Position numbers and translations under genes: made by a program. This document shows positions 10,451-18,130 of a DNA stretch of 64,000 nucleotides, piece after piece (positions within the stretch are counted from its first letter, which is position 1; each line of letters begins with the position of its first letter). A model generated the notes under the pieces. The model worked only from the letters and a program-made list of their open reading frames with translations. It did no database searches and had not been told where the DNA came from. Source of the stretch: RI-153 sp963721725 (GTDB lineage: Bacteria > Chloroflexota > Anaerolineae > Caldilineales > Caldilineaceae). The stretch is taken from the NCBI GenBank assembly GCA_963721725.1, contig CAVRLX010000006.1:207457-271456 (forward strand), given 5' to 3'.

Positions 10451-10776
10451 GTGGGACCGGGGCCAGTGGCGCGGCTGCTGGCATAGGCTACCAATAGCTC
10501 TTTGGTGATGGCTTCCCACTCTAATGGTAACGGCTGTGTGGATTCGACTTTGCCCGCACGCGTATACCAATAGCGTGCATTGGACAGATCGCCCTCGACG
10601 CGGTGCAAATAGGCATGGACCCACGCCGCGCCGCCGCGGTCGGGCTGCCCTTGCAGCGCGTCGTGAGCCGCGTTCCAATCACCTTTGGCATCCCACCAGA
10701 GCGCCGCCAACGGCGCGTTCAGTTCCGCCGGCGGCTGATCCTGGCCCAGTGATTCTTGAAATGTAACAAATTCCAT
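10447..10776 (-). CDS. Conserved small TPR-like protein coupled to the aminotransferase
   Basis: The 109-residue protein contains WWDAKGDWNAAHDALQ and AAWVHAYLHRVEGDLSNA followed by RYWYTRAG, a pattern I recognise from a widespread conserved hypothetical family with one or two TPR-like helical hairpins. No catalytic residues are obvious. AAGGAGAG precedes the ATG. The stop overlaps the aminotransferase start by 4 nt. A binding or scaffolding role is possible but unproven. Confidence 0.75.
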   Translation of the reverse strand: MEFVTFQESLGQDQPPAELNAPLAALWWDAKGDWNAAHDALQGQPDRGGAAWVHAYLHRVEGDLSNARYWYTRAGKVESTQPLPLEWEAITKELLVAYASSRATGPGPT

Positions 10777-10881
10777 AATACTCTCCTTATGAACGATGAG
10801 TCATGCGTAGGACGGACTGACAGTCCATCCGCCCAACGCTTTCATCTTTACAGTTGACACAACATTCGAGTCCTGGACGCT

Positions 10882-10887
10882 ATTATA
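10882..10887 (-). promoter_or_regulatory. Candidate sigma-A promoter for the TPR-like protein/aminotransferase pair
   Basis: On the - strand a perfect TATAAT (10882-10887) is preceded 17 nt upstream by TTCGTC. It lies about 105 nt before the ATG at 10776. The 10777-11074 gap otherwise holds a GGACTGACAGTCC palindrome and an imperfect hairpin of GACGAAAGAC / GTCTTTGGTC phrases at 10905-10975. Confidence 0.45.
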
Positions 10888-11074
10888 GCGGCAACCTGCC
10901 TTGGGACGAAAGACGAAGGGCAAGGGTAGCGTACGATTGGATTCAAACTCTTTGTCCTCCGTCTTTGGTCCGTCGTCTCTCATTCACAATTCACCCTTTC
11001 TTTGACCTTCCCCCCAATCTTGCCGATAATGGCCCCACGGGTATTATTCGTCCTCATCAAGGAGAGTCTAGGCA

Positions 11075-12451
11075 ATGGCTACATGGGAATCCTATCTGGC
11101 GTCCAACCAGGATCGCTTTCAAGAGGAGTTGTTTGAATTTTTGCGTATCCCCAGCATCTCGGCGTTGCCCGAAAATGCTGCCGATGTCCAAGCCGCGGCG
11201 GAGTGGGTGGCGGCGCGCATGGGGCAGGCGGGCATCGAAAATGTAGAAATTTTGCCCACCGAGGGCCATCCTGTGGTCTATGGCGATTGGCTACACGCAC
11301 CGGGCAAACCCACGATTTTGATCTACGGTCACTTTGACGTGCAGCCTGTGGACCCGGTGAGCCTGTGGACCACGCCCCCCTTTGAGCCAACGCTGCGCGC
11401 GGGGCGTGTCTATGCGCGCGGGGCGTCCGACGACAAAGGCAACATGTTTGTGCCCATCTTGGCCGTGGAAGCCTTGCTCAAGAGTGAAAACAGAGCGCCG
11501 GTCAATCTCAAGTTTTGCTTTGAGGGGCAAGAGGAGATCGGCAGCCCCCATCTTGCCACCTTTATGCCGCAGCATAAAGAGCGTTTCGCCGCTGATCTGG
11601 CCGTGAGCGCAGACGGCGGGCAGTGGGGCGAAAACGAGCCGTTGATCTCCGTGGGACTGCGCGGCATCTGTGGCATTCAGATTGACGTAAAGGGGGCCAA
11701 AACCGATCTGCATTCGGGCATGGTCGGCGGCGCGATTCAAAATCCCATCCACGCCTTGGTGGAGTTGCTGGGGACCATGCACGATCTGCATGGGCGTATT
11801 ACCGTGGATGGCTTCTATGAAGAAGTGCGGGAACTCAGCGATGACGAGCGCGAGGCCATTGCGCGTGTGCCTTTTGACGAAGAACTCTTTCTCGACAATC
11901 TGGGGTTGGAACAGCCCCACGGCGAGCCGGGCTACACCACGCGCGAGCGCACATGGATTCGCCCCACGTTGGAGATCAACGGCATTTGGGGCGGCTTCCA
12001 GGGCGAAGGCATTAAAACCGTGTTGCCCAACGAAGCCCATGCCAAGATCACCTGTCGCTTGGTCCCCAATCAAAAGCCCGCCGAAATTTTGGATCTACTC
12101 CAAGCCCATGTCAAGGCCAATGCGCCCAAAGGTGTAGAGGTTAGCATCAAAATTCTGGGCACACGCGGCAAGCCTTATTTAATCTCCGCCGACCATCCCG
12201 GCAACCGAGCCGTGGGCGAGGTGCTGCAAGAGGTCTATGGCGTGGAACCCTATCAGGTGCGTAGCGGCGGCAGCATTCCGATTACCGGGCTGTTCGACGA
12301 TGTGTTGGGTGTGCCCACCGTGAGCTTTGGCTTTGGCCTAAATGACGAAAACATTCATGCCCCCGACGAATTTTACCGGCTGGAGAGCTTCCGCAAAGGC
12401 CAGAGCGCTTATTGTAAACTGCTCTATCGGTTGGGTGAGACGGCGCTGTAA
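11075..12451 (+). CDS. M20-family dipeptidase/metallopeptidase
   Basis: The 458-residue protein has all M20 landmarks: GHFDVQP (first metal His and its Asp), GASDDKGN (bridging Asp), EGQEEIGS (catalytic Glu pair), a DLHSG dimerisation-domain segment and a late FGLNDENIHAPDE with the terminal metal His. Members hydrolyse dipeptides or acylated amino acids with two zinc ions, in the cytoplasm. AAGGAGAG precedes the ATG. Transcribed alone, away from the aminotransferase. Confidence 0.92.
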   Translation: MATWESYLASNQDRFQEELFEFLRIPSISALPENAADVQAAAEWVAARMGQAGIENVEILPTEGHPVVYGDWLHAPGKPTILIYGHFDVQPVDPVSLWTTPPFEPTLRAGRVYARGASDDKGNMFVPILAVEALLKSENRAPVNLKFCFEGQEEIGSPHLATFMPQHKERFAADLAVSADGGQWGENEPLISVGLRGICGIQIDVKGAKTDLHSGMVGGAIQNPIHALVELLGTMHDLHGRITVDGFYEEVRELSDDEREAIARVPFDEELFLDNLGLEQPHGEPGYTTRERTWIRPTLEINGIWGGFQGEGIKTVLPNEAHAKITCRLVPNQKPAEILDLLQAHVKANAPKGVEVSIKILGTRGKPYLISADHPGNRAVGEVLQEVYGVEPYQVRSGGSIPITGLFDDVLGVPTVSFGFGLNDENIHAPDEFYRLESFRKGQSAYCKLLYRLGETAL

Positions 12452-12465
12452 AAAAGATACGACAG

Positions 12466-12622
12466 AAAGTGCCGGGGACTTTGGCCGCATCGTTTATTCT
12501 TTGCAATCGCACAAGTCCCCGGCACTTTACTGGCCGGATGAGGCCGCGCTCACTCGCGAGAAAAGAAAGTGAGGCCGAAAGGGCCGGGGACTTTGGCCGC
12601 ATCGTTTATTCTTTGCAATCGC
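12466..12622. repeat. Family-2 repeat: GTGCCGGGGACTT hairpin plus 40-bp direct repeat
   Basis: Perfect 16-bp arms AAAGTGCCGGGGACTT at 12466-12481 and 12513-12528 form a hairpin. A 40-nt segment (12471-12510) is repeated exactly at 12583-12622, containing GTTTATTCTTTGCAATCGC. The same core recurs inverted at 33505-33553. No gene in this stretch. Confidence 0.85.
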
Positions 12623-12638
12623 CCTCATCTTTTCTGCC

Positions 12639-12881
12639 CTACCTCCATTCTTCCTCCAAGATCCTCACCGGCAAGGCATACACTTTTCCACTAGGCGTCA
12701 CCGGCACTGCCTGGGCACAGGGTAGCCAACTCTGAAAACGCGAGCCTTTGCCCACTTGGCTATCTACATCAATCCAGCCCTGGTGCAGATTAACAATCTC
12801 TTTAACAATGCCCAATCCCAACCCTGTGCCAGAGATATTGGACTGGGCGGTCTGGCGTCCACAAAAGAAACGTTTCACACC
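12639..12881 (-). pseudogene. Sensor histidine kinase remnant (C-terminal ATPase end)
   Basis: About 75 residues match the end of an HATPase_c domain: GTGLGLGIVKEIVNLHQGWI is the G2 box followed by the helix, and VGKGSRFQSWLP the final strand. Upstream parts (dimerisation domain, N box, G1 box) are missing; the open frame starts only at a TTG inside the neighbouring R1 element. A 5'-deleted relic. It could belong with the second relic at 16844-17118. Confidence 0.75.
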
Positions 12882-12921
12882 CAATCTACTCCTGGCGAGT
12901 GCGTCGCACCTGTATCGTTAC
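12881..12921 (-). repeat. R1 palindromic element, copy 2 (half element)
   Basis: Contains only the loop (CCAATCTACTCC), one arm (GGCGAGTGCGTCGCACC) and the outer end ACCTGTATCGTTAC. The other arm is missing exactly where the histidine-kinase relic begins. Confidence 0.8.
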
Positions 12922-12964
12922 GAAAAAGCCGAAAAGATTGCTTTCCGCTTCTTCTACTCTAGGC

Positions 12965-12970
12965 TATAAT
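12965..12970 (+). promoter_or_regulatory. Candidate -10 box for the PA14 protein gene
   Basis: A perfect TATAAT lies 53 nt before the ATG at 13023; TTTCCG 17 nt upstream is a weak -35. Confidence 0.4.
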
Positions 12971-13022
12971 CAAAGAAGATACTCTCCGTGTGTCCCTTCC
13001 CCAACCAGAAGGAGAAAAATTG

Positions 13023-14478
13023 ATGCTTCGTCGTTTGTGCCTTTTTGTTTTGCTCTGCTGGCTCATGCTCATCGCGCCCCCGGCGGTTGCCCAAACCGGT
13101 GATGCACCGCCAGAAATTGGTTGGCGGGCAACCTATTGGAACAATCCCAGCGCGGCAGGCTTTGCCGCAGTGCGTCAGACAGAGAACGAAGCGTTGGATC
13201 GACGCTGGAATGGGGAGCCGCCACTGCCCGACCTCAATGCCACCTATTGGTCGGCACGCTGGGAACGCACCCTGCGCGTTGCCCCCGCCACCTATCGTTT
13301 CACCGCTACGGTGGATGATGGCGTGCGTGTGTGGGTGGATGGCAAACTGGTGATTGATGCGTGGCACACGCAGTGGGAAAAGGGAGAAGCCACCTTTGTA
13401 GGCGACATCCTGCTGGATAACACGCCCCATCTTTTACAGGTGGACTATTTCAACACCACTGGCCCTGGGGCCATTCGCCTGACCTGGGAGCCGTATACTG
13501 GCCCTCCCCTAACGATCAATGGGTGGCTGACCGAATATTTCGACAACCCAACCCTCAGCGGAACACCGGTTGCCTATGCCGATCTAGAGCGAATTACGCT
13601 TAACGTGCAAGCGGGATCTCCTGTCACAGGTACGGTTCCCGTAGACAACTTCTCCGTGCGCTGGAGCCGTACATTGTCGTTTGAACCTGGGAATGTACAA
13701 CTTGTGATGCGCGTGGACGACGGCGGGAGGGTTTCCGTGGACGATACCGTTGTGATTGACGCCTGGTTTGATCAAGGACCCACCACCTATACCACCACAG
13801 TTTCCCATGCGGGCGGTCCCTTCCCAGTGGTCATGGAATATTACGAGCGTATTGGCTTTGCCCTGGCCCAGTTGAGCATCCAATACGCGCCTGCCCTCCC
13901 CCCAACCGCCACCCGCGTACCAACCGTCACCCGCGTACCAACCGTGACCCCCACCGCTACGCTGCGGCCCACACGCAGGCCCGTGCCCACGGTGACGCCT
14001 ACGCGCACTCCTGTTACTGCCACGCAAGCAAGCGCAACGGTAAGTGTGCCAGATGCTATCGTGGTGGATGAACGCGACGCCAACTTTGTGCGTGGTGAGG
14101 TCAATGGACCGTGGCAAGAGAGACGGGGCGGTTATTTAGAGAGCTACTTGACCGCGCCCAACCACGAAACCAGTGCCAACAATTACGTGTGGGGACGCTG
14201 GTTTCCGGCGTTGCAGCCTGGGCGCTACGAGGTCTTTGTCTACCTGCCGCGTGTGAACAATGCCACAGCACAGGCTCGCTATTGGGTGGTCTACTCCGGC
14301 CAATACACGCTACGCATCGTCAATCAGGCGGTTAAAAGCGCGGGGTGGGTTTCGCTGGGAACCTATGACTTTACCGGCACAGGCGGCGAGTATCTCTCGC
14401 TAGCCGACGTCACCGGCGAGAGCAGCAACAGCACGCCGCGTCATCTGGAATGCCACGCGCTGGGTCCCCGTGCCATAG
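13023..14478 (+). CDS. Secreted PA14-domain protein with golvesin-like C-terminal domain (frameshift near end)
   Basis: Start at ATG 13023, after AAGGAGA; an upstream in-frame GTG at 12990 lacks a ribosome site. A signal peptide (Arg-Arg, hydrophobic core, AVA cleavage) is followed by two PA14-like beta domains (roughly residues 35-160 and 165-290, each with DDG.RV.VD), a Thr/Pro/Val-rich linker (~295-340) and a domain with golvesin-C features (YVWGRWFPALQPGRYEVFVYLP). The frame as read ends oddly at 14531; a +1 shift near 14421-14426 gives ARRVIWNATRWVPVP and a stop at 14476-14478, the natural end. PA14 domains bind carbohydrates; a cell-surface or matrix role is likely. Confidence 0.8.
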
Positions 14479-14594
14479 TGCAGACGGCGCGGGGAATAGG
14501 AGACAAGGTGACAAGGTGTTGCTTTACTTGATCTCCCAATCGCCCAATCTCTCTCTTCTACTCACAACCCTATTCACACAAAGGATAACCCTGA

Positions 14595-15365
14595 ATGTCT
14601 GTATTGGATCTCTTTCGTCTGGACGGGCGTGTGGCGCTGGTGACCGGAGGCAACCGCGGCCTGGGCAAACAGATGGCACTGGCCCTGACCGAAGCAGGAG
14701 CCAGTGTCGCCATCACCAGCCGCGATGCTGCCCGTGCCCAAGAAGCCGCCGCCGAGATCGCCGCCAGCAGCGGCCAGCGTGCTATCGGCTATGGCTGCGA
14801 TGTTACCGATCCCGCCGAAGTGGAGGCCACTGTGGCCCAAGCCGTAGCCGAGCTGGGTGGGCTACACATTCTGATCAATAACGCTGGCATCAACATCCGC
14901 GGCCCCATTGATGGCCTCTCGCTGGAAGAATTTCGTCTGGTCCAAGAGACCAACGTCACTGGCATCTGGCTGGTCTGCCGCGCTGCCGCGCCCCATCTGA
15001 AAGCGCAACGCTACGGGCGCGTTGTTAACATTGGCTCCACGCTATCGGTGATTGCCATGCCTGAGCGTACCCCCTATGCCACCAGCAAAGGCGCAGTTTT
15101 GCAGATGACGCGGGCATTGGCGCTGGAGTGGGCACCCTATGCCATTACAGTGAATGCCATGTTGCCCGGTCCGTTTGCCACGGAAATGAACCAGTCGCTG
15201 GTTGAAGATGAAGTTGCCTACCGTTCGTTTATCGCGCGCATCCCCCTGGGGCGGTGGGGAAATTTAGACGAAATCGGCGGGCTGGCCGTTTTCCTCGCCA
15301 GCGATGCCTCCAGTTTCGTCACCGGCGCGGGGATTACCATTGACGGTGGCTGGACGACGCAATAA
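14595..15365 (+). CDS. Short-chain dehydrogenase/reductase (gluconate 5-dehydrogenase-like)
   Basis: The 256-residue classical SDR has the cofactor loop TGGNRGLG, NNAG after strand 4, catalytic Ser in NIGSTLS and YATSK with catalytic Tyr and Lys, ending VTGAGITIDGGW. It oxidises or reduces a hydroxyl using NAD(P); the overall sequence resembles gluconate 5-dehydrogenase and 3-oxoacyl-ACP reductase types, which cannot be separated here. AAAGGAT precedes the ATG. The gene is followed at once by a strong hairpin. Confidence 0.88.
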   Translation: MSVLDLFRLDGRVALVTGGNRGLGKQMALALTEAGASVAITSRDAARAQEAAAEIAASSGQRAIGYGCDVTDPAEVEATVAQAVAELGGLHILINNAGINIRGPIDGLSLEEFRLVQETNVTGIWLVCRAAAPHLKAQRYGRVVNIGSTLSVIAMPERTPYATSKGAVLQMTRALALEWAPYAITVNAMLPGPFATEMNQSLVEDEVAYRSFIARIPLGRWGNLDEIGGLAVFLASDASSFVTGAGITIDGGWTTQ

Positions 15366-15405
15366 AGAGTAATGAGTAGGGCCAACGCCCTACTCATTAC
15401 TCTTT
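15364..15405 (+). terminator. Strong hairpin terminator after the SDR gene
   Basis: A perfect 19-bp stem (AAAGAGTAATGAGTAGGGC, 15364-15382 with 15387-15405) closed by a CAAC tetraloop starts within the stop codon. The 3' arm ends in CTTT with no long U run, so it may stop transcription from both sides. Confidence 0.65.
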
Positions 15406-15412
15406 ACCTTAA

Positions 15413-15497
15413 CAATATAGGTACGACGCACTCGCCCGAGGGAGATTAGTTATGAAAAGCCTACGTGGCGAGTGCGTCGCGCCTCAGACCTGTAGAG
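15413..15497 (+). repeat. R1 palindromic element, copy 3
   Basis: Arms GGTACGACGCACTCGCC (15420-15436) and GGCGAGTGCGTCGCGCC (15467-15483) pair imperfectly; loop AGATTAGTTATGAAAAGC matches the family. It separates convergent SDR and SRPBCC genes. Confidence 0.85.
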
Positions 15498-15514
15498 CAA
15501 TTACACCCTTCGAC

Positions 15515-16582
15515 CTACGCCTTTTCTGACTTTGCGCTTTTCTCCACATAGCGCTTAAAGTTGCGCAGATCCTCTGTGAGCCGCGCTTCGGGATCATCAA
15601 AAAGCGCAGCCACTACTTCGCCCGCCAACCCAGCCGGCGGCACATATTGCATCATGACTGTGACTTCGGTTTCGCCGTCGGGCAGGCTGTTAAAGGTAAC
15701 CTGACCGCTGGTCTTGAGATCGCCCTGGATGCTGCTCCAGCCGATGCGTTTGTTCTCCTCAAAGCGGGTGGTCTTGGCATCCCATTCCAATTTTGTGCCA
15801 AACGGTCCTTCCATCACCCAATGGCTGAAATCATCGCCAGTTTTGCGGATGGACTTAATGTTCTGCATAAATTGGGGGAAATTCTCAAAATTCGACCACA
15901 GCTTAAAGACGTCAGCTACTTTGGCCTTGACAATAATATTTTTCGTAACCTGTTTGGGCGAGGCGGCCAAATTGACCAAATGTCCATTGGACCCGTTGCG
16001 AATACGCGATTCAGCATCACTGTGTGTCGTGTTGGTGCTGCCCTGTAAAAGCTTCAACGGCGATTCGCCACTCAGCCCCCAATAAAAGAGCGCCATGCCA
16101 ATCCCCGCCACCGAAAGCGTGCCCAGCGAACGACGCAACCCCTGAAAGACCAAATAACCGCCGCCTAACATAGCCAGCCAGCGTTTCACATCAGTGGTCT
16201 CCAGACCTTGGGACGCTGCCGCTTGTTGAAACTGGTGGCGCATCTGCGCCAACGTACCATCATCATTCCACGAACGCTGCACCTGATCGATGCCATTCTC
16301 AATGCCGTGGCGTGCTTTATTCATACCATTTTGCAGGATCTGCCCTGCGCTTTTTTGTTGCTTCATATGCTCTGCTACCTCTTGTCGTTGAAATTCGTAT
16401 TCGTCAATATCGTCGCGTTCACCCTCGGCTTGGCCTGCCGTGCGGCCCGGCTCCCACAGGATAGGCTCGTCGGCCTGGGCGTTGACCTCACCCTCAGCCT
16501 GACCGGGGGTGCGTCCTGGTTCGGGTAGCTCACCGTTGGTACTGGCTTCATTCGTTTTCGATTTCGTCCGTGATTGCGCCAT
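15515..16582 (-). CDS. SRPBCC-family membrane protein
   Basis: The 355-residue protein begins with a hydrophilic region carrying two near-identical EPGRTxGQAEGE repeats (about residues 21-32 and 44-55). A hydrophobic region near 140-170 (GYLVFQGLRRSLGTLSVAGI) resembles a DUF2892-type membrane segment. Residues ~205-345 form an SRPBCC/polyketide-cyclase domain (FKLWSNFENFPQFMQNIKSI, then HWVMEGPFGTKLEWDA). This combination is common in free-living bacteria, with unknown ligand. AAGGA precedes the ATG. Converges with the SDR gene. Confidence 0.82.
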   Translation of the reverse strand: MAQSRTKSKTNEASTNGELPEPGRTPGQAEGEVNAQADEPILWEPGRTAGQAEGERDDIDEYEFQRQEVAEHMKQQKSAGQILQNGMNKARHGIENGIDQVQRSWNDDGTLAQMRHQFQQAAASQGLETTDVKRWLAMLGGGYLVFQGLRRSLGTLSVAGIGMALFYWGLSGESPLKLLQGSTNTTHSDAESRIRNGSNGHLVNLAASPKQVTKNIIVKAKVADVFKLWSNFENFPQFMQNIKSIRKTGDDFSHWVMEGPFGTKLEWDAKTTRFEENKRIGWSSIQGDLKTSGQVTFNSLPDGETEVTVMMQYVPPAGLAGEVVAALFDDPEARLTEDLRNFKRYVEKSAKSEKA

Positions 16583-16706
16583 TTTTTGTCCTTCCCTAGG
16601 TTAAAAAACCTGCCTCTGCTATACAACCTCCCAAGCGTTAATCTTCATAGTATCAAGAGCGGGATCAACAGAGTGGCATCAGGTTTGAGGGTAAATCTTC
16701 GGCGGC

Positions 16707-16760
16707 GTAACCACCCGGTATTCGGATAGGGGGGAGGGAATTAGAATACCGGGTGGCTAC
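16707..16760. repeat. Intergenic hairpin (CCACCCGGTATTC type)
   Basis: Arms 16707-16723 and 16744-16760 pair over 17 bp with one mismatch (GTAACCACCCGGTATTC). It is the only structure seen in the 16583-16843 gap. Confidence 0.7.
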
Positions 16761-16843
16761 TAGTGCCGTCTTCCGTATTTACCTTACCATGCAAGGGCGG
16801 GAATGACTATCCATCGGGGTATAGGCTGTGGGTACATAAAAGG

Positions 16844-17118
16844 TTACAGGCACGGATAAGAGGCACAAGATAGGAGGCACAAACTGACTGGCAGAACATA
16901 AAAGAAGATGATAGGCCGCCACTGGTCGCGCAGCAATTTCCCCAGATCGTTATCGGCAATAGTCAACGAAATGTTCCTCTGGGCTACGGAAAGCGTGCGC
17001 AGATCTTCCACTAACCGGTTGAGCAGCAATACCTGTGCGTGGATAGTCTCCAAATTCTCGGCTAAGCGGGCAAAGACGCTATCTTGCATGGCCTCAATAT
17101 GGCCTGGGGGGCTGGGCG
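16844..17118 (-). pseudogene. Sensor histidine kinase remnant (dimerisation region)
   Basis: Read from an open frame that starts without a start codon near 17118, the peptide GHIEAMQDSVFARLAENL then LLLNRLVEDLRTLSVAQ matches the helices just after the phospho-His box of HisKA-type kinases. The frame then reads LTIADNDLGKLLRDQ and drifts into an unrelated hydrophobic tail ending at 16844. No H box and no ATPase domain remain, so it is a relic. It directly follows the DUF302 stop codon. Confidence 0.65.
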
Positions 17119-17119
17119 G

Positions 17120-17530
17120 CTAGGCTTGGGCAGTTTCGGCCAGACTATCCAGCACTCGGTGCAGGCGTGCGGCGGCTTCGCTGGCAATGCCCTCAATTGC
17201 GGGATTCTCCACCATGCCCAACATCTGCACGGGATCGATAATGCTCACCGTGCTGCTGCCATCGCCGTTGTCATAGACGATGACATTGCAGGGCAGCAAG
17301 AGTCCCAGTTCTAATTCCGCCTGAAGCGATTGGTGGGCCAAGTGTGGATTACACGCGCCCAAAATCATATAGGGCTTGAAGTCCACATCCAATTTTTTCT
17401 TAAAGGTGGCCCGGACGTCGATCTCGGTGAGAACGCCGAAGCCTTCTGCCTTCAGCGCTTCTGTTACCAACGGAATGGCCTTTTCATAGTCAACTGCAAT
17501 TGTGGTGCGAAAACCATATTGGGCACTCAT
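17120..17530 (-). CDS. DUF302-family protein
   Basis: The 136-residue protein has the DUF302 pattern: an N-terminal beta strand, EGFGVLTEIDV, then LGACNPHLAHQSL and LLLPCNVIVYD. Such proteins form a small alpha/beta fold of unknown function, often near redox or metal-stress genes. AAGGAGAG precedes the ATG. It shares strand with an exported Met/His-rich protein upstream. Confidence 0.88.
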   Translation of the reverse strand: MSAQYGFRTTIAVDYEKAIPLVTEALKAEGFGVLTEIDVRATFKKKLDVDFKPYMILGACNPHLAHQSLQAELELGLLLPCNVIVYDNGDGSSTVSIIDPVQMLGMVENPAIEGIASEAAARLHRVLDSLAETAQA

Positions 17531-17594
17531 TATTTTCTCTCCTTATTCTTGTAATTAACGATTCAGTGTAACAACTATTTGTTCGATGTACGCC

Positions 17595-17981
17595 CTATCG
17601 AGCACCCCCCATCATACCATGGCCCTTCATCCCACCCTTCATCATGGCGCGCAGCCCATTTTTCATGTGCCCCCAGAAGCCTTCTTCATGCCCCTGTCCC
17701 ATCATACCCATGAAGCCGTCACCATGACAAATGTCACTTTTATTCATGCGCGCCATCATCTGCGCTGTGAACTCTGGCCCGTGTGTTTCCATCATATGCG
17801 CGATCATGGTGGCCCAGGCTTCTGGCCCCATCTGTTCCTGCATTTGCTTGAGCATAGATAGGGACGCCTCGTCACTGGCGACAGGCGTGTCGTCTTGGGC
17901 CAGGGCCACGCTGGTGAAGGCCACCAACGCAATCACAAAGAGCGTGATTAACCTGAGCATTTTCTTGAGTTTCGTATTCAT
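17595..17981 (-). CDS. Small exported Met/His-rich protein
   Basis: Start at ATG 17981, behind GGAGGA; a longer frame to 18023 lacks a ribosome site. The 128-residue product has a signal peptide (Lys-rich start, hydrophobic core, ALA cleavage near residue 28). The mature part is rich in Met, His and Gly (MIAHMMETHG, MMARMNKS, and a C-terminal MKGGMKGHGMMGG). That composition suggests metal, perhaps copper, binding outside the membrane, but no known family is recognised. Confidence 0.72.
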   Translation of the reverse strand: MNTKLKKMLRLITLFVIALVAFTSVALAQDDTPVASDEASLSMLKQMQEQMGPEAWATMIAHMMETHGPEFTAQMMARMNKSDICHGDGFMGMMGQGHEEGFWGHMKNGLRAMMKGGMKGHGMMGGAR

Positions 17982-18130
17982 TGGTTCCTCCAAGTTGGCT
18001 CGGACATTGCCGAGAAAGTTCACCTGTTTCAGAAGTCCTGTTGATGCCTTCTGGTCTCAGTATGAAGTACAGTTGTGAATGAAATACGAACTGAATATGC
18101 GCGATGTGTGCGGGAGAGTCTGTTTACTTT

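Noticed and set aside
10451..10678. Seventy-six-residue N-terminal extension of the aminotransferase
   Set aside because: It overlaps the conserved small gene on the same strand in another frame, is Arg-rich shadow sequence, and ATG 10450 is coupled to the upstream stop.
12990..13022. GTG start for the PA14 protein
   Set aside because: No ribosome site, and it would place 11 polar residues before the signal peptide. ATG 13023 follows AAGGAGA.
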